A DNA stretch of 43,526 bases from Vibrio sp. 10N.286.49.B1 (GTDB lineage: Bacteria > Pseudomonadota > Gammaproteobacteria > Enterobacterales > Vibrionaceae), in the NCBI RefSeq assembly GCF_002873335.1, contig NZ_MCUW01000089.1, positions 326,959-370,484 of the forward strand, in the 5' to 3' direction. A program made the translations under genes and the position numbers. Of this stretch, positions 15,687-24,282 are shown in pieces. A model generated the notes under the pieces. It did not search any database. It had not been told where the DNA came from and was given only the letters and a program-made list of their open reading frames with translations. Positions within the stretch are counted from its first letter, which is position 1; every line of letters starts with the position of its first letter.

Positions 15687-17510
15687 TTACTGTCTTCTTC
15701 TTATTACAATCAATAAAAGTAGACTGAGGTAAGCAAATAAACCTAAAGAACCGCCACCACCGCCGCCGCCTACGCTAGGTGGCGGATCAATTGGCCCAAC
15801 AGAATTCTCGAATTTTTGAGCGCCGTAAGTTACTAAAGCAGGGTGTTTGGCTTCTATATTAACTAAAACATCCATTAAATTTATGCCGGTTATCTGTATT
15901 GATTTTGCAAGTTCATCTTCAACAAACGTTACATCGTGAGTTTGGATTAATTGACCGTTATCAGTAATCTTAATCGTGACCTCTACCGTTCCTGTGGACC
16001 CGTTTTCCCTCAAAAGATTAACTACACCAGATGTACAATCGGAGACGCATGTGACCGACGCGTTTAATATCTTCACTTTGCCCATGTTGCCGTATTGTGT
16101 TGGAGTGAAGGGGATAGTAATTTGATCAAAGTCGCCCAACTCTAACTTATACGGTGCGCTAAGCTCCAATTGCACGGTACTTGATGAGCGCAAAAGTCCC
16201 GATTTATAAGTGGTGAAATCTACGGTTTTTTGCGATTCTCCTATCGCAAACTCCACTTGCTTTTCCGAGTCAAAATCATAGCCGCTGTATACTTCGCTAC
16301 CGCCAAGTGCTCGTATTAATACAGATCCCTTTTGTGTCGAATCAGTTCTTACTACAGAAACACTAAATACTCCATCTTGATCCATAATGGCATTGGGTAC
16401 TGTACCTAAAGTAACCTCACCTGAAGCAACCTCGTTGCTATGTCGAGCATTAGTTATAAAGTTCCATGTGGAAGTATCTCCTACCTGTAGTGCGTCTCCC
16501 TTATCAATTATGCCTTGGTAAGGGGTTTGTCGTGGGGAGTTATGTAAAGAAGAAGTACCCAGATTAAAATGCAAGGTTTCTACACTATCCACTCCATATG
16601 ATGAGTTATTGATACCGCAAGGGATGTCATTAATTACAATCTCGGGGGATGAGTAAAATGGTATATCACTTTCATTGTTCACGCCTGAATACATAAGAGA
16701 CTTCTGACCGGAACACTCAAATCCAAAACCTAGAGTATCTTCTAAATCTAATGCGGGCTGGTTTCCGCGTTCATGCCCTAAGCCATTTGTATGCCCCACT
16801 TCGTGAGCGACTACATCTTCGCTAGTACAAATTGGATTATTCACATAAGCGACAGTACTAAAAATGTTGGTATTAGGCTTGTCTTCTCCCCAGCTATTGT
16901 AAGGTGCGTAGCCTGCCAATTGGGGGGCTGCGTTGGGTCTTGACCACGCACCATTAGCTACACCACATATGCTATACCCGCTATTGCTTTTTAAGTAGTA
17001 AGGAACTACTGATATAACACGGTCTACACCTAATTTTGTCCAGTCGTCCTTTATTAGGGAGCCGGTTCGCCCCATTGGTGATGTGGTACCGTCTGGCCTC
17101 CAGTTATCTACATCGAGACCAGCAATTATGGAGTTATACGTTACGACACTCATTTCATTTGCTTGGTATGTGGCGTAACCACCAGCGGTCCACTGATTGT
17201 CTGGTATTTCGACGAAACGTATTACTGCTGCTTCTTGCTGGAAGTGAACACAGGAGTTTCTTAACGCTTGGTTAGACACTTTAAGTTGATTATCCAACCA
17301 ATTAATTACGCTTTCTCGGCTGTCATAATTTAGTACGTCTTTTGTAATATAAAAAGCCAACCTTTGAGTATTTTCTGCGCCAACTTGTGTGTAATCAAAC
17401 GAGCATGTGGGAAGTTCAATTTTATTTGCTGACATGTTCGCGGCTTCCTGCCCCGAATACACATTTGCTGATAATAGAGTGATGGCCATTGCACTAAGAC
17501 ATTTGTTCAT
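15687..17510 (-). CDS. Secreted metzincin-type zinc metalloprotease with GlyGly-CTERM tail
   Basis: 607 residues with a signal peptide (cleavage after about residue 19). The catalytic zinc motif HEVGHTNGLGH at 236-246 matches HExxHxxGxxH, followed by a Met-turn candidate in KSLMYSG. The region from about 350 to 470 resembles Calx-beta-like domains (GVFSVSVVRTDSTQKGS). The C-terminus is a GlyGly-CTERM sorting signal: a Gly tract, then SLGLFAYLSLLLLIVI and RRRQ. Such proteins are processed by rhombosortase and exported by type II secretion. The start is supported by AAGGAG. Its 3' end lies 10 bp from the IS5 element. The upstream same-strand gene is a broken pilin-like gene, so the two may once have formed an operon. 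Confidence 0.88.
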   Translation of the reverse strand: MNKCLSAMAITLLSANVYSGQEAANMSANKIELPTCSFDYTQVGAENTQRLAFYITKDVLNYDSRESVINWLDNQLKVSNQALRNSCVHFQQEAAVIRFVEIPDNQWTAGGYATYQANEMSVVTYNSIIAGLDVDNWRPDGTTSPMGRTGSLIKDDWTKLGVDRVISVVPYYLKSNSGYSICGVANGAWSRPNAAPQLAGYAPYNSWGEDKPNTNIFSTVAYVNNPICTSEDVVAHEVGHTNGLGHERGNQPALDLEDTLGFGFECSGQKSLMYSGVNNESDIPFYSSPEIVINDIPCGINNSSYGVDSVETLHFNLGTSSLHNSPRQTPYQGIIDKGDALQVGDTSTWNFITNARHSNEVASGEVTLGTVPNAIMDQDGVFSVSVVRTDSTQKGSVLIRALGGSEVYSGYDFDSEKQVEFAIGESQKTVDFTTYKSGLLRSSSTVQLELSAPYKLELGDFDQITIPFTPTQYGNMGKVKILNASVTCVSDCTSGVVNLLRENGSTGTVEVTIKITDNGQLIQTHDVTFVEDELAKSIQITGINLMDVLVNIEAKHPALVTYGAQKFENSVGPIDPPPSVGGGGGGGSLGLFAYLSLLLLIVIRRRQ

Positions 17511-17599
17511 TCTGCTACTCCTTTAGATATTTGATATCAACCATGATAAAGATGGCCGAAAGGAAAATTAACGCCTTTTGTATTATTTCCCCCTATTGC

Positions 17600-18364
17600 C
17601 TAGGCGGCACATCGTGTAAACACTAGTGTTTTCGCATCATCAACTAATGGCTCTTCCCAGCCTAGTGTTCCTGTATCGGGTTCGTGTAATATCTTATTTT
17701 CACATTCCAGCCGAGCCCGTGAAAATAGCTTACGTTTGTAATGTGCCTATTTTAACAGCTTTGCTACTCCTGCCTACTAAATGACTGAGAGAGGTGTAAA
17801 TTTTGGGAGATAGACCACTTGGACAACTACTTGGTGCCGCAACAAATTCATTATTTCCAAAAAGACCGATTGTATCAAATGTACCATTTCTCAAAGATGC
17901 TGGGTTGCCATCACTTTTTGAGTAATCCCTAAAATGGATATCCCCTACATTCTCTATTTGGAACCCTTCAAACGAACAATCTGCGGTGGGTAAATTTGTG
18001 CAATCTCTTCTCGTTAACGCATCATGTGCTATTTCCAATTTAGCTGGACGATCAATTGGATTTAACGGGTCTGTGTTATCAACTGGCGTGAATGGTGTGA
18101 TTGTAATTGGAGAGTAGCTATGGAATCAGGCCACCTTGCTTCGACAGTTGGGTTGGGTTCGTTCGCTACATTATCAAGATTGTACTGTGCTGCTGCTTTG
18201 TAGATTGTATTTATTTTTGTTTCTACTGTTTTAAATAACCTTTCTCGTTCCGACATTTGTCGACTATGAATTTGTCCATCCATGATAACTGAGCTAATGG
18301 TTATTGCTAAAAGTAAGACTATAAACAAATGACCAAATCCGGACTGCTGTTTAATACTTCTCAT
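17600..18364 (-). pseudogene. Frameshifted type IV pilin-like gene
   Basis: The first frame (ATG at 18,364) has a class-III-like signal, QQSGFGHLFIVLLLAITISS, ending in an off-frame stop at 18,062. A +1 shift near 18,110 lets it continue as TITPFTPVDNTDPLNPIDRP and on to about 17,735. A second shift there leads to RARLECENKILHEPDTG and on to TRCAA, with a TAG at 17,600-17,602. The whole would be about 250 residues, suitable for a minor pilin or pseudopilin. After cleavage at G|F, residue 5 would be Phe, not the usual Glu, as in the non-Glu5 pseudopilins. Two frameshifts make it almost surely inactive. It lies 90 bp upstream of the GlyGly-CTERM protease. Confidence 0.7.
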
Positions 18365-18410
18365 CTTTGCTACCTTTCATTATGGGTTTTGTGGTGTCTC
18401 CCAACATCTG

Positions 18411-18682
18411 TTGTTATTGCGAGTCATTGCCGGAGAGCCCTGTTGTCAGGTGTGTCAGTCAGCTCTGCCATTCAAGCTTGCTAACGGTGAATATTATTGG
18501 GAAGAGGTTTCTATCTCAAAACAGATTGAATCATCACCTTTTTCCGATATAGTTCTTTGTCCGAATCACCTAGCGATGTATTTACATGCTAATGAGAGGA
18601 AACTCACCTGATAGAACAGATTGCGAAAGGTAAATCAACTAATCTTATAAAGGACACACACCTAAAAAGAAATCTGTTTTAA
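18411..18682 (+). pseudogene. Fragment of a Cys/His (HNH-like or zinc-finger) C-terminal domain
   Basis: The plus-strand frame reads AGEPCCQVCQSALPFKLANG, then YYWEEV and VLCPNHLAMYLHANE. A CxxC pair is followed by a CPNH pair, as in the C-terminal zinc-binding/HNH-like domain attached to several large prokaryotic proteins. No proper start exists; the frame is open upstream without a Met. A shift near 18,605 continues as HLIEQIAKGKSTNLI and ends at 18,682. It is therefore a remnant of a larger gene whose N-terminal part is gone. The family assignment is tentative. Confidence 0.45.
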
Positions 18683-19165
18683 TTTACAAACCGGATATGC
18701 GAGCGGATGAGTTCAGACTAGAACACCATTAATTATGAAACTCAAATAGTATCAACATGTTGTGTGAATCTAAAGAGAATTTCGGGACAGGACTACGAAA
18801 AGTTTCCGTATAAGCACCGAAAGTACGGAATAGATTAATTTGGTCTATTGCAATACTCGCTAGACTTTCAGTTCGTTGGGGCTAAGAAGTTTTGGGGCAG
18901 ATCTGAGTTACGGTGATCTACCCCGTCAGCACGGAAACAGCGCCTAACGTGTACTTCGCTCCAAAAAACTTTAAGTAATTGATTTTAATGTTACTTATAG
19001 GGAGCTACAGTGTGGTTTTTTATCACCTCGGATTGGCACATCTGCAATTGCGCTAGAATCGTCGATAGAGATCAGACGTCTAAAAGTATCCACAATGGGG
19101 CAGAATGTATGGTACCCCCCCGTTTTGCAAGTGAACCAGCAAAATAACAGAGTTGGATTACGCTA
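18683..19165. other. Gap with no gene seen
   Basis: 483 bp with no convincing frame. At 18,894-18,915 TTTTGGGGCAGATCTGAGTTA resembles the inner block of the type 2 element ends (GGGGCAGAAACAAGTTA at 23,784), so part of it may be a decayed copy. A run of seven C's occurs near 19,115. Confidence 0.5.
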
Positions 19166-20212
19166 CTACAAATGAGGCATGGTCTCTGGGTTTACTACCA
19201 GTAATTGGATCCACATCTTCTGGCAATTTTCTTTAGAATTCAGCCTTACGTTACGTACCCGACCTACCCACTTCTCTTCCCATTTAGCGGCACACATGTG
19301 CGCACCCGCATCTAACGTCTCTTTATAGATCCAGTGTTCCTGACCATCAGAATAGCGTTGCTTGGTTTCCATCGCCTTTTTTTGGAACTCAGGTGAAGCG
19401 GCAGACTCGTAAACAAAGCGCTTCATATCATCAACCATCTCTTTGTAGGTTTCAAAATGAGCACGGGTTGGCACCAAGCGCTCATGACCATTAATGATTA
19501 GCTCAAAGTCGTACGTATTAAGAACAATCTCAGGCAGTCTCCAGGTCATAATTGGGTCGATAGCTTCACCAAAATGGATCCACGGCGCAGCATCTGCGTG
19601 GAAAGTATCGGTGGCCAACAAAATTTTCTGTTGTGGAGCGTAAACTAAACTGTCAGCATGTGAATGCCAGTTGCGTTCAAAGTCTTTAAACTCAAGACGT
19701 AAACCGCCGGTCTCTAGTACATAACTATCCTTCCAAACAACGTCCGGAAGTGGACGTTGTGGGTCGTTGGCGTCTTTTAGAAGTTCTGCCGTTTCATCGT
19801 TACTAATCTTGACCGCAGTTTCAGGGAACAAGTGCATACCAAGGGCATGGTCACCATGGTGGTGTGAGTAAATCACATGGGTAATCGGCTTGTCTGTGAC
19901 TTCAGCAATCGCCTTTAAAGTGTGTGGTACCAAACCTGGTATTGCATCATAAACAACTACGCCGTCGTCAGTAACAAAAAAGACTTGATGTTCAAAATGG
20001 TCATGCACAAAATAGGTATTTTCGGCAATCCTGAAGTAGTTATAGCCACGCTCGGGCAATGACTTATAGGCGTAGTTTCTTATACTGTATTTCGCCTTCA
20101 TTGCTTCCAGGTCAAAGTCAGCCTTGGCGGATGTGCTCTGTTGAGCATTGGCGTAGCCAGCCATGGCAATTAAAAGGCTAGTCAGCGCAACTTTCTTGCC
20201 TATCTTGAGCAT
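19166..20212 (-). CDS. Secreted MBL-fold metallo-hydrolase
   Basis: 348 residues with a signal peptide (SLLIAMAGYANA, cleavage near 23). The metallo-beta-lactamase-fold zinc motif is YSHHHGDHALG (HHHGDH at 117-122). Further ligands are the His in RNWHSHADSLVYA, the Asp in LLATDTFHADAAPW and the late His in LIINGHERLVP. It is a periplasmic hydrolase. Substrates of this fold range from beta-lactams to lactones, alkyl sulfates and phosphodiesters, and the sequence does not decide. The ribosome site CAGGAGA supports the start. Its promoter region is abutted by the ISNCY-type element at 20,279. Confidence 0.85.
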   Translation of the reverse strand: MLKIGKKVALTSLLIAMAGYANAQQSTSAKADFDLEAMKAKYSIRNYAYKSLPERGYNYFRIAENTYFVHDHFEHQVFFVTDDGVVVYDAIPGLVPHTLKAIAEVTDKPITHVIYSHHHGDHALGMHLFPETAVKISNDETAELLKDANDPQRPLPDVVWKDSYVLETGGLRLEFKDFERNWHSHADSLVYAPQQKILLATDTFHADAAPWIHFGEAIDPIMTWRLPEIVLNTYDFELIINGHERLVPTRAHFETYKEMVDDMKRFVYESAASPEFQKKAMETKQRYSDGQEHWIYKETLDAGAHMCAAKWEEKWVGRVRNVRLNSKENCQKMWIQLLVVNPETMPHL

Positions 20213-20364
20213 ATTATTTCTCCTGTTGTTTGAACTACTTCGGCATAAAGATTATTTAATAGAACAACGTTTCATACGTGTCATTACTGAGGGATCTTGA
20301 CGGGATAAGTACCAATCGATTCTGTCATGCTCTTACATTTTAGTGCTGATTGATACTTTTCGCC

Positions 20365-20667
20365 TTACGCGTCGATATTCAGCGATAGCGATTTTTTAAT
20401 CCTAAGTTCTCTGGTGCTGAGATTTTCTTCCTTCCAGATATTTTTAATCGTACCAATACTCACAGTGATGTCGTGTTGTTTTAGCTCCATCGTGAGTTGC
20501 ATCAACGTCAGGTGTGGGTTCTGCAACGTCAGCTCGATAATTTTGTCTTCTGCATGCTCCGGTATGTGATTCTTACTGCGGTTTAAGGGCTTATTGATCC
20601 GCTTCAGCCCCATAGGCCCTTCCTCAGCCATTATTTCTGATAGGTGTAAAGGGATTGGCGAGAGCAA
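20365..20667 (-). CDS. C-terminal helix-turn-helix frame of the ISNCY-type transposase
   Basis: 100 codons overlapping the main transposase frame by 37 bases, in the -1 frame relative to it. It carries MGLKRINKPLNRSKNHIPEH and a helix-turn-helix-like LTLMQLTMELKQHDITVSIG. Its content continues the HTH tail of the main frame, so it is either reached by ribosomal frameshifting or reflects a mutation that split a longer protein. It is unlikely to be an independent gene. Confidence 0.6.
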   Translation of the reverse strand: MLSPIPLHLSEIMAEEGPMGLKRINKPLNRSKNHIPEHAEDKIIELTLQNPHLTLMQLTMELKQHDITVSIGTIKNIWKEENLSTRELRIKKSLSLNIDA

Positions 20668-21875
20668 CCAAGGATACGGGCTGCTTTAGATATACTACCT
20701 AACTGCTCCACTAGCTCTAAGGCTTCTATTTCCCGCTGAACTTCTTTACCATATTCACTGCATTTACGAGGCTCAACCAGCTCTGTAATATCTAGCCGAC
20801 GGTGGCCAAAATAGGCGGAGAATGTGCCATCGAACTGGCATCGGATCTCTACTTTTTGATTTTCAATGGAATAACGTATAGGCGAATCGATAACATACCT
20901 TTTGTTACCAAAACCAAACGTATGATCACGTCGTATTGTTCGGTATTCTTTCTGTACGCAAATGCTATTTAGATCTAAATCAGGAGGTAAGCGCTTAAAA
21001 GCAGAACGTGAACTTTTTGCCTGAACTCGAACCTTTTTATCCCAATAATTGGGGATAAACTCTTCTTGTAAATAACGATTCGCGCCTTCCATATCGGTAA
21101 TGTTGTGCAGTCGTAGCTCTGGTACCAGACTATCTTGGAACGTATCGAATGAGCGTTCAATGCGTCCCTTTCCTTGTGGTGAGTTAGCAAAGATAATTTC
21201 AATTCCAAGCTCCTCACAAGCTCGTTGCATCTGAGAGAAGTTGCTTCGCTTGGGACCACCGAAGATACCCGCTCTATCGACGTAGAGCGTCTTAAATACC
21301 CCTCGTTTCTCAATATAAGCTCTCATCACCCTCATGCACCCTTCGGTGGTCTCAGAGGGAAAAAACTGAGCATGAATATCACTGGTGGCGTCGTCAATCA
21401 TAGCGATCAAACAAGATTTATCATCACCAAACCAGCGATGAGGGCTCCCATCCATTTGAAGCATTAATCCTGGCAACGCCATGCGCTCTCGATACTTCCT
21501 GACTCGACTTCTGCGTCGCTTAGCACGTTTAACGTGATGGATGTCGTGGGCCCAAGAGCTTAACGTTTCACGCTTAATCGCGATCCCTTCATTCTTTTGG
21601 AGAACCTCGGAGAGATGCTGGAGGTTGAAATCAAAGTACTTGGTTTGAATGAGGTTTTGGACTTCTTTCTTGAGCGAATCAGGGATTTTATTGGCTGGAG
21701 AACGCCCTCGATTACCATGAATGATGAAGCGAATACCTTCTTTCCGATATTTGCTTAGATAACGCTCAACAGTTCTCCGAGACTTGCTAAGCAAGGTAGT
21801 GGCACTATTGATGCTGATTTTTCCATCGATAATTTTGCAGATAATATCGACAGTGAATTGGGATTTAGAATCCAT
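20631..21875 (-). CDS. DDE (rve) transposase of ISNCY/ISDol1 type
   Basis: About 414 residues. N-terminal HTH (ATTLLSKSRRTVERYLSKYR), then an integrase-core domain: first Asp in LMLQMDGSPHRWF, second in LYVDRAGIFGG, Glu in QGKGRIERSFDTF. A second HTH lies at the end (SISKAARILGCSRQSLYTY). The ATG at 21,875 is preferred to 21,884 because AAGGA lies eight bases upstream of it. All three catalytic residues are present. The frame stops while neighbouring-frame sequence continues the protein, see the overlapping tail frame. Confidence 0.85.
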   Translation of the reverse strand: MDSKSQFTVDIICKIIDGKISINSATTLLSKSRRTVERYLSKYRKEGIRFIIHGNRGRSPANKIPDSLKKEVQNLIQTKYFDFNLQHLSEVLQKNEGIAIKRETLSSWAHDIHHVKRAKRRRSRVRKYRERMALPGLMLQMDGSPHRWFGDDKSCLIAMIDDATSDIHAQFFPSETTEGCMRVMRAYIEKRGVFKTLYVDRAGIFGGPKRSNFSQMQRACEELGIEIIFANSPQGKGRIERSFDTFQDSLVPELRLHNITDMEGANRYLQEEFIPNYWDKKVRVQAKSSRSAFKRLPPDLDLNSICVQKEYRTIRRDHTFGFGNKRYVIDSPIRYSIENQKVEIRCQFDGTFSAYFGHRRLDITELVEPRKCSEYGKEVQREIEALELVEQLGSISKAARILGCSRQSLYTYQK

Positions 21876-22050
21876 ATAGAACATCCTTCGCCCCTTCTAA
21901 AGCTCCATTGATTACTTTAAAAGGTAAGCTAAATGAGTTCCGCCAAAATCCCTCGGTAGTTAATGTAATGACAAAGTCGCTTGGTAGTTACGATACGACA
22001 GAATTGCTTGGTGATCACAGAACAACGCTTCATACGACCTCAGGTCGCAC

Positions 22051-22152
22051 GGACAAAAATGTGTCATACACTTTGCTAAATTGGTATTTAATGAATTACT
22101 TAAGGTATTGCAAAAACTCTTACCTAGTGGCCAAGTTTAATCATCCACTACA
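22051..22152 (-). mobile_element. Element end 'C' (type 1 terminus, outer tip at 22,152)
   Basis: Minus-strand reading from 22,152 begins TGTAGTGGATGATTAAACTT, then GGCCACTAG, and aligns over about 100 bp with ends B and D, closing with TTTTTGTCC. It faces end B, so B and C bound 12,043-22,152 with TG...CA termini. The immediate flanks of B and C do not show a matching target duplication. The 1,69x-bp ISNCY element ends about 80 bp inside it. Confidence 0.6.
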
Positions 22153-22241
22153 CATGAATCCTGTTGATCAATCTGGAATCTGTAACTATGTTGATAGTGA
22201 TGAACTATTCACCACCATAGAATATTCTTGGAGACTCTACG

Positions 22242-22736
22242 ATGCACAAAGGAAAACTAACGCGTTATTTCATTGGGTTGATTTTTGCTTTCAACCTCAC
22301 TTTGGCCAACGCTGATGGTCAAGACCAAACTACGCAGACCTTAGAGGTTGCTCAGGCGTTCTTAATGGCTGCTGGCTCGGGTGACATGAACAAGCTAAAT
22401 GAATTGATGGCCGATGATTTTGTTTGGCATAATGAAGGTGACTCACAAATCCCTTGGATCGGCACATGGGAATCAAAGAAAACCGTTCTTGAAACCTTCC
22501 TGCCACGCTTTGGTGCAGGCTTAAAGGTAACCAGCTGGACAACTGACTACAGCTTTGTGAATGGTGACCAGGCTGTGTTTATGGGTACGATGAGTGCTAT
22601 AGCCAATGAAACTGGAAAGGATACTGGTGTATTCAGTTGGGCCGTTCGTGTACATGTTGAGGATGGCAGTGTTAAGGGTTGGAACTGGTTCGAGAACAGC
22701 TACGCAGTCTCTCAAGCCTATCATGACAAAAATTAG
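22242..22736 (+). CDS. Secreted NTF2/SnoaL-like protein
   Basis: 164 residues: a signal peptide (cleavage after NLTLANA) then a single NTF2-like alpha+beta domain with the typical opening VAQAFLMAAGSGDMNKLNELMADDFVWH and the closing strand KGWNWFENSYAV. SnoaL-like domains bind small hydrophobic ligands or act as isomerases/hydrolases; no specific reaction can be assigned. GGAG upstream supports the start. Convergent with another NTF2-like gene, with a hairpin between them. Confidence 0.75.
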   Translation: MHKGKLTRYFIGLIFAFNLTLANADGQDQTTQTLEVAQAFLMAAGSGDMNKLNELMADDFVWHNEGDSQIPWIGTWESKKTVLETFLPRFGAGLKVTSWTTDYSFVNGDQAVFMGTMSAIANETGKDTGVFSWAVRVHVEDGSVKGWNWFENSYAVSQAYHDKN

Positions 22737-22757
22737 GTCGTCATTCTCGAGTCATCA

Positions 22758-22790
22758 CTCTCAGTGGCAGTTGGTATATACCACTGAGAG
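22758..22790. terminator. Hairpin between the two convergent NTF2-like genes
   Basis: CTCTCAGTGG (22,758-22,767) pairs with CCACTGAGAG (22,781-22,790). There is no strong T-run, but its position between two convergent stops suggests a bidirectional terminator. Confidence 0.6.
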
Positions 22791-22803
22791 CGTTGAAAAT
22801 ACG

Positions 22804-23550
22804 TTAAAACTTACCGCCGTTTACCCATTCCACCTTAGGTGGCACAAGCTCTTGATTAACCCATAACTCTCTTATTTTACCCCCCTGCAAACTGAAAATA
22901 TCAAAACGAGCGATCTCTTGACCTTCTTGTTTTACTCGACTGAAAGCGACAACAAAGTTGCCTTGTCCGATGATCTTAAAGACGTGGTCATAGCTACCAA
23001 CATAGTCATCAAACACGCCAACCCCCTTTGAAGCATGAACAACTAGCTCATCTAGATCAATGTAATCGGCTAGCCTTTCACGGTGTCCTAACACCATTAC
23101 ATCGCACAAAAAATTGCGCACGGTTTCTTTATTGGTATCCGTTTTCTCAAGATCATGGATCTCCGTTGGACCGTTGACTGCATCATTGATAGAGCCAGCA
23201 ATAGGCTCAAAAGCCGAGATTACATCCCAATGTTCAATAATTTTGTCCAGGTTATCAGTATCGAATAGATCTGTGGTCACCCATTTTGCGTCACCATTGT
23301 TGATGTCCTGATATGCCTGTAAAAACACATACTGACCATCAACGATAGAGCGAACAATCTGAATATCCCTAATCGGGCAACGCACCAAAAAGGGCTCGAA
23401 GAATTCAATAAAGCCTTCGATGCCATTCTTCACACCGGTACTATGTTGCGTATAGCGTCGGCCTGTATTATCTCTCACAGCCTGTTGGATATTGCCATCA
23501 CGGATACCATCGAGATAAAGGTTAGATGCACTCTTTAGTTTTTTGCTCAT
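22804..23550 (-). CDS. Two-domain NTF2/SnoaL-like protein
   Basis: 248 residues, cytoplasmic, with two NTF2-like domains in tandem. The first (about 5-118) includes YTQHSTGVKNGIEGFIEFFE and IIEHWDVIS. The second (about 135-240) includes DELVVHASKGVGVFDDYVG and GKIRELWVNQELVPP. The His-containing YTQH and VVH motifs and the closing HWD/LWV strands are family hallmarks. Related proteins are annotated as predicted SnoaL-like aldol-condensation enzymes. The shared fold with the convergent secreted gene suggests a related ligand, but they are not close duplicates. Confidence 0.75.
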   Translation of the reverse strand: MSKKLKSASNLYLDGIRDGNIQQAVRDNTGRRYTQHSTGVKNGIEGFIEFFEPFLVRCPIRDIQIVRSIVDGQYVFLQAYQDINNGDAKWVTTDLFDTDNLDKIIEHWDVISAFEPIAGSINDAVNGPTEIHDLEKTDTNKETVRNFLCDVMVLGHRERLADYIDLDELVVHASKGVGVFDDYVGSYDHVFKIIGQGNFVVAFSRVKQEGQEIARFDIFSLQGGKIRELWVNQELVPPKVEWVNGGKF

Positions 23551-23674
23551 TCACAATCACCATCTTAAAGTCGGATGTTCTCATAAAAGTAGACCCCCAC
23601 TACATTTTGTTCAACTTCTGTACATCAGAGCACTTATCTGCCGAGTCACCGTCTTACATTAGAAAATGTCGGTC

Positions 23675-23801
23675 TGTAATGGATTAGCAAATTTGACCAC
23701 ATAGTTAGATGCTCTAGGCATGACGAAAAGTAAGTCAAATTGAGAGGATTGAAATCAGGTTCAATACCGAGCTAGCTCACTTTGGGGCAGAAACAAGTTA
23801 C
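23675..23801 (+). mobile_element. Element end 'E' (type 2 terminus, outer tip at 23,675)
   Basis: Begins TGTAATGGATTAGCAAATTT, then GACCACATAG, and aligns with ends A and F for about 125 bp, sharing AAAAGTAAGTCAAATTG with A and the CTTTGGGGCAG block with all. It faces end D at 26,635, so together they bound a 2,961-bp unit with one type 2 and one type 1 end. The rest of 23,551-23,892 holds no gene. Confidence 0.6.
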
Positions 23802-23892
23802 ATAATGCCTCGCCGATAAGCCTATAGACATTATCAAGCCAGCCAAGAATGACTGGCTACAATAGTTTTCACACAGTTATGTTGATGGCAAG

Positions 23893-24282
23893 TCAATCTA
23901 GCTGTTTGACGTAGATCGCTTTACCGCTAACAGTTTGCTCCGAAACAGGAATAAGATATTGATAGTCAGTTCCTTGCCCGCCAAGTAAAACGGAATTGTT
24001 GCTACCTGTTGTCTCAAGTATCACACCATTCGCCCCGACCAGTGCAGCTTGTTTTTTTAACTCTTCGACAGCGTAGTTAATCGAATCTTGCTTAGTTAAG
24101 CCAGCGTCACTAGCAGCATTAACTAAAGCAATGATTTCGTAAGATTCGGGAGTATTTACATACAAGCGCACTTGCTCTGGTAAAATGGCTTCTCTAGCTT
24201 CTCCAACAAGTATTGAAGACCCAGAAGCGCAGCCAAAAATCGTTAAAATAAAGGGCAAAATAAAAAGTTTCGTTGCTTTCAT
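23893..24282 (-). CDS. Small lipoprotein, unknown function
   Basis: 129 residues with a lipoprotein signal: hydrophobic FILPFILTIF and lipobox FGCA, Cys18 as the lipidation site. Ser at +3 rather than Asp at +2 suggests outer-membrane sorting. The mature domain has one helix-rich half (NAASDAGLTKQDSINYAVEE), the AALVGANGVILETTGS strand and the closing KAIYVK. This 'A.L.GANGV' pattern recalls the heavy-metal-binding/YbjQ or RcsF-like folds, but no confident family. It is cargo inside the E-D unit. Confidence 0.75.
   Translation of the reverse strand: MKATKLFILPFILTIFGCASGSSILVGEAREAILPEQVRLYVNTPESYEIIALVNAASDAGLTKQDSINYAVEELKKQAALVGANGVILETTGSNNSVLLGGQGTDYQYLIPVSEQTVSGKAIYVKQLD

Larger units (their letters stand above)
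20279..21973 (-). mobile_element. ISNCY-type insertion sequence
   Basis: Imperfect inverted ends. Read inward, the left end is TGTCATTACTGAGGGATCTT then GACGGG; the right end is TGTCATTACATTAACTACC then GAGGGATTTTGGCGG. They share TGTCATTAC and GAGGGATYTTGRCGG, with an insertion in the right copy. The 1,695-bp interval holds a transposase in two overlapping minus-strand frames. No target duplication was evident. It lies between the MBL gene and element end C. Confidence 0.65.

Noticed and set aside
18945..18965. GCGCCTAACG as an integron attC core
   Set aside because: Only one half-site is present, with no matching R'' core or palindromic body, and no cassette structure was seen.
21908..22315. 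135-codon plus-strand frame
   Set aside because: It runs through the right end of the ISNCY element and element end C and overlaps the real start of the NTF2-like gene in another frame.
23597..23604. CCACTACA as a seventh element tip
   Set aside because: Only the outer 8 bp match; the adjacent sequence has none of the type 1 or type 2 subterminal blocks.
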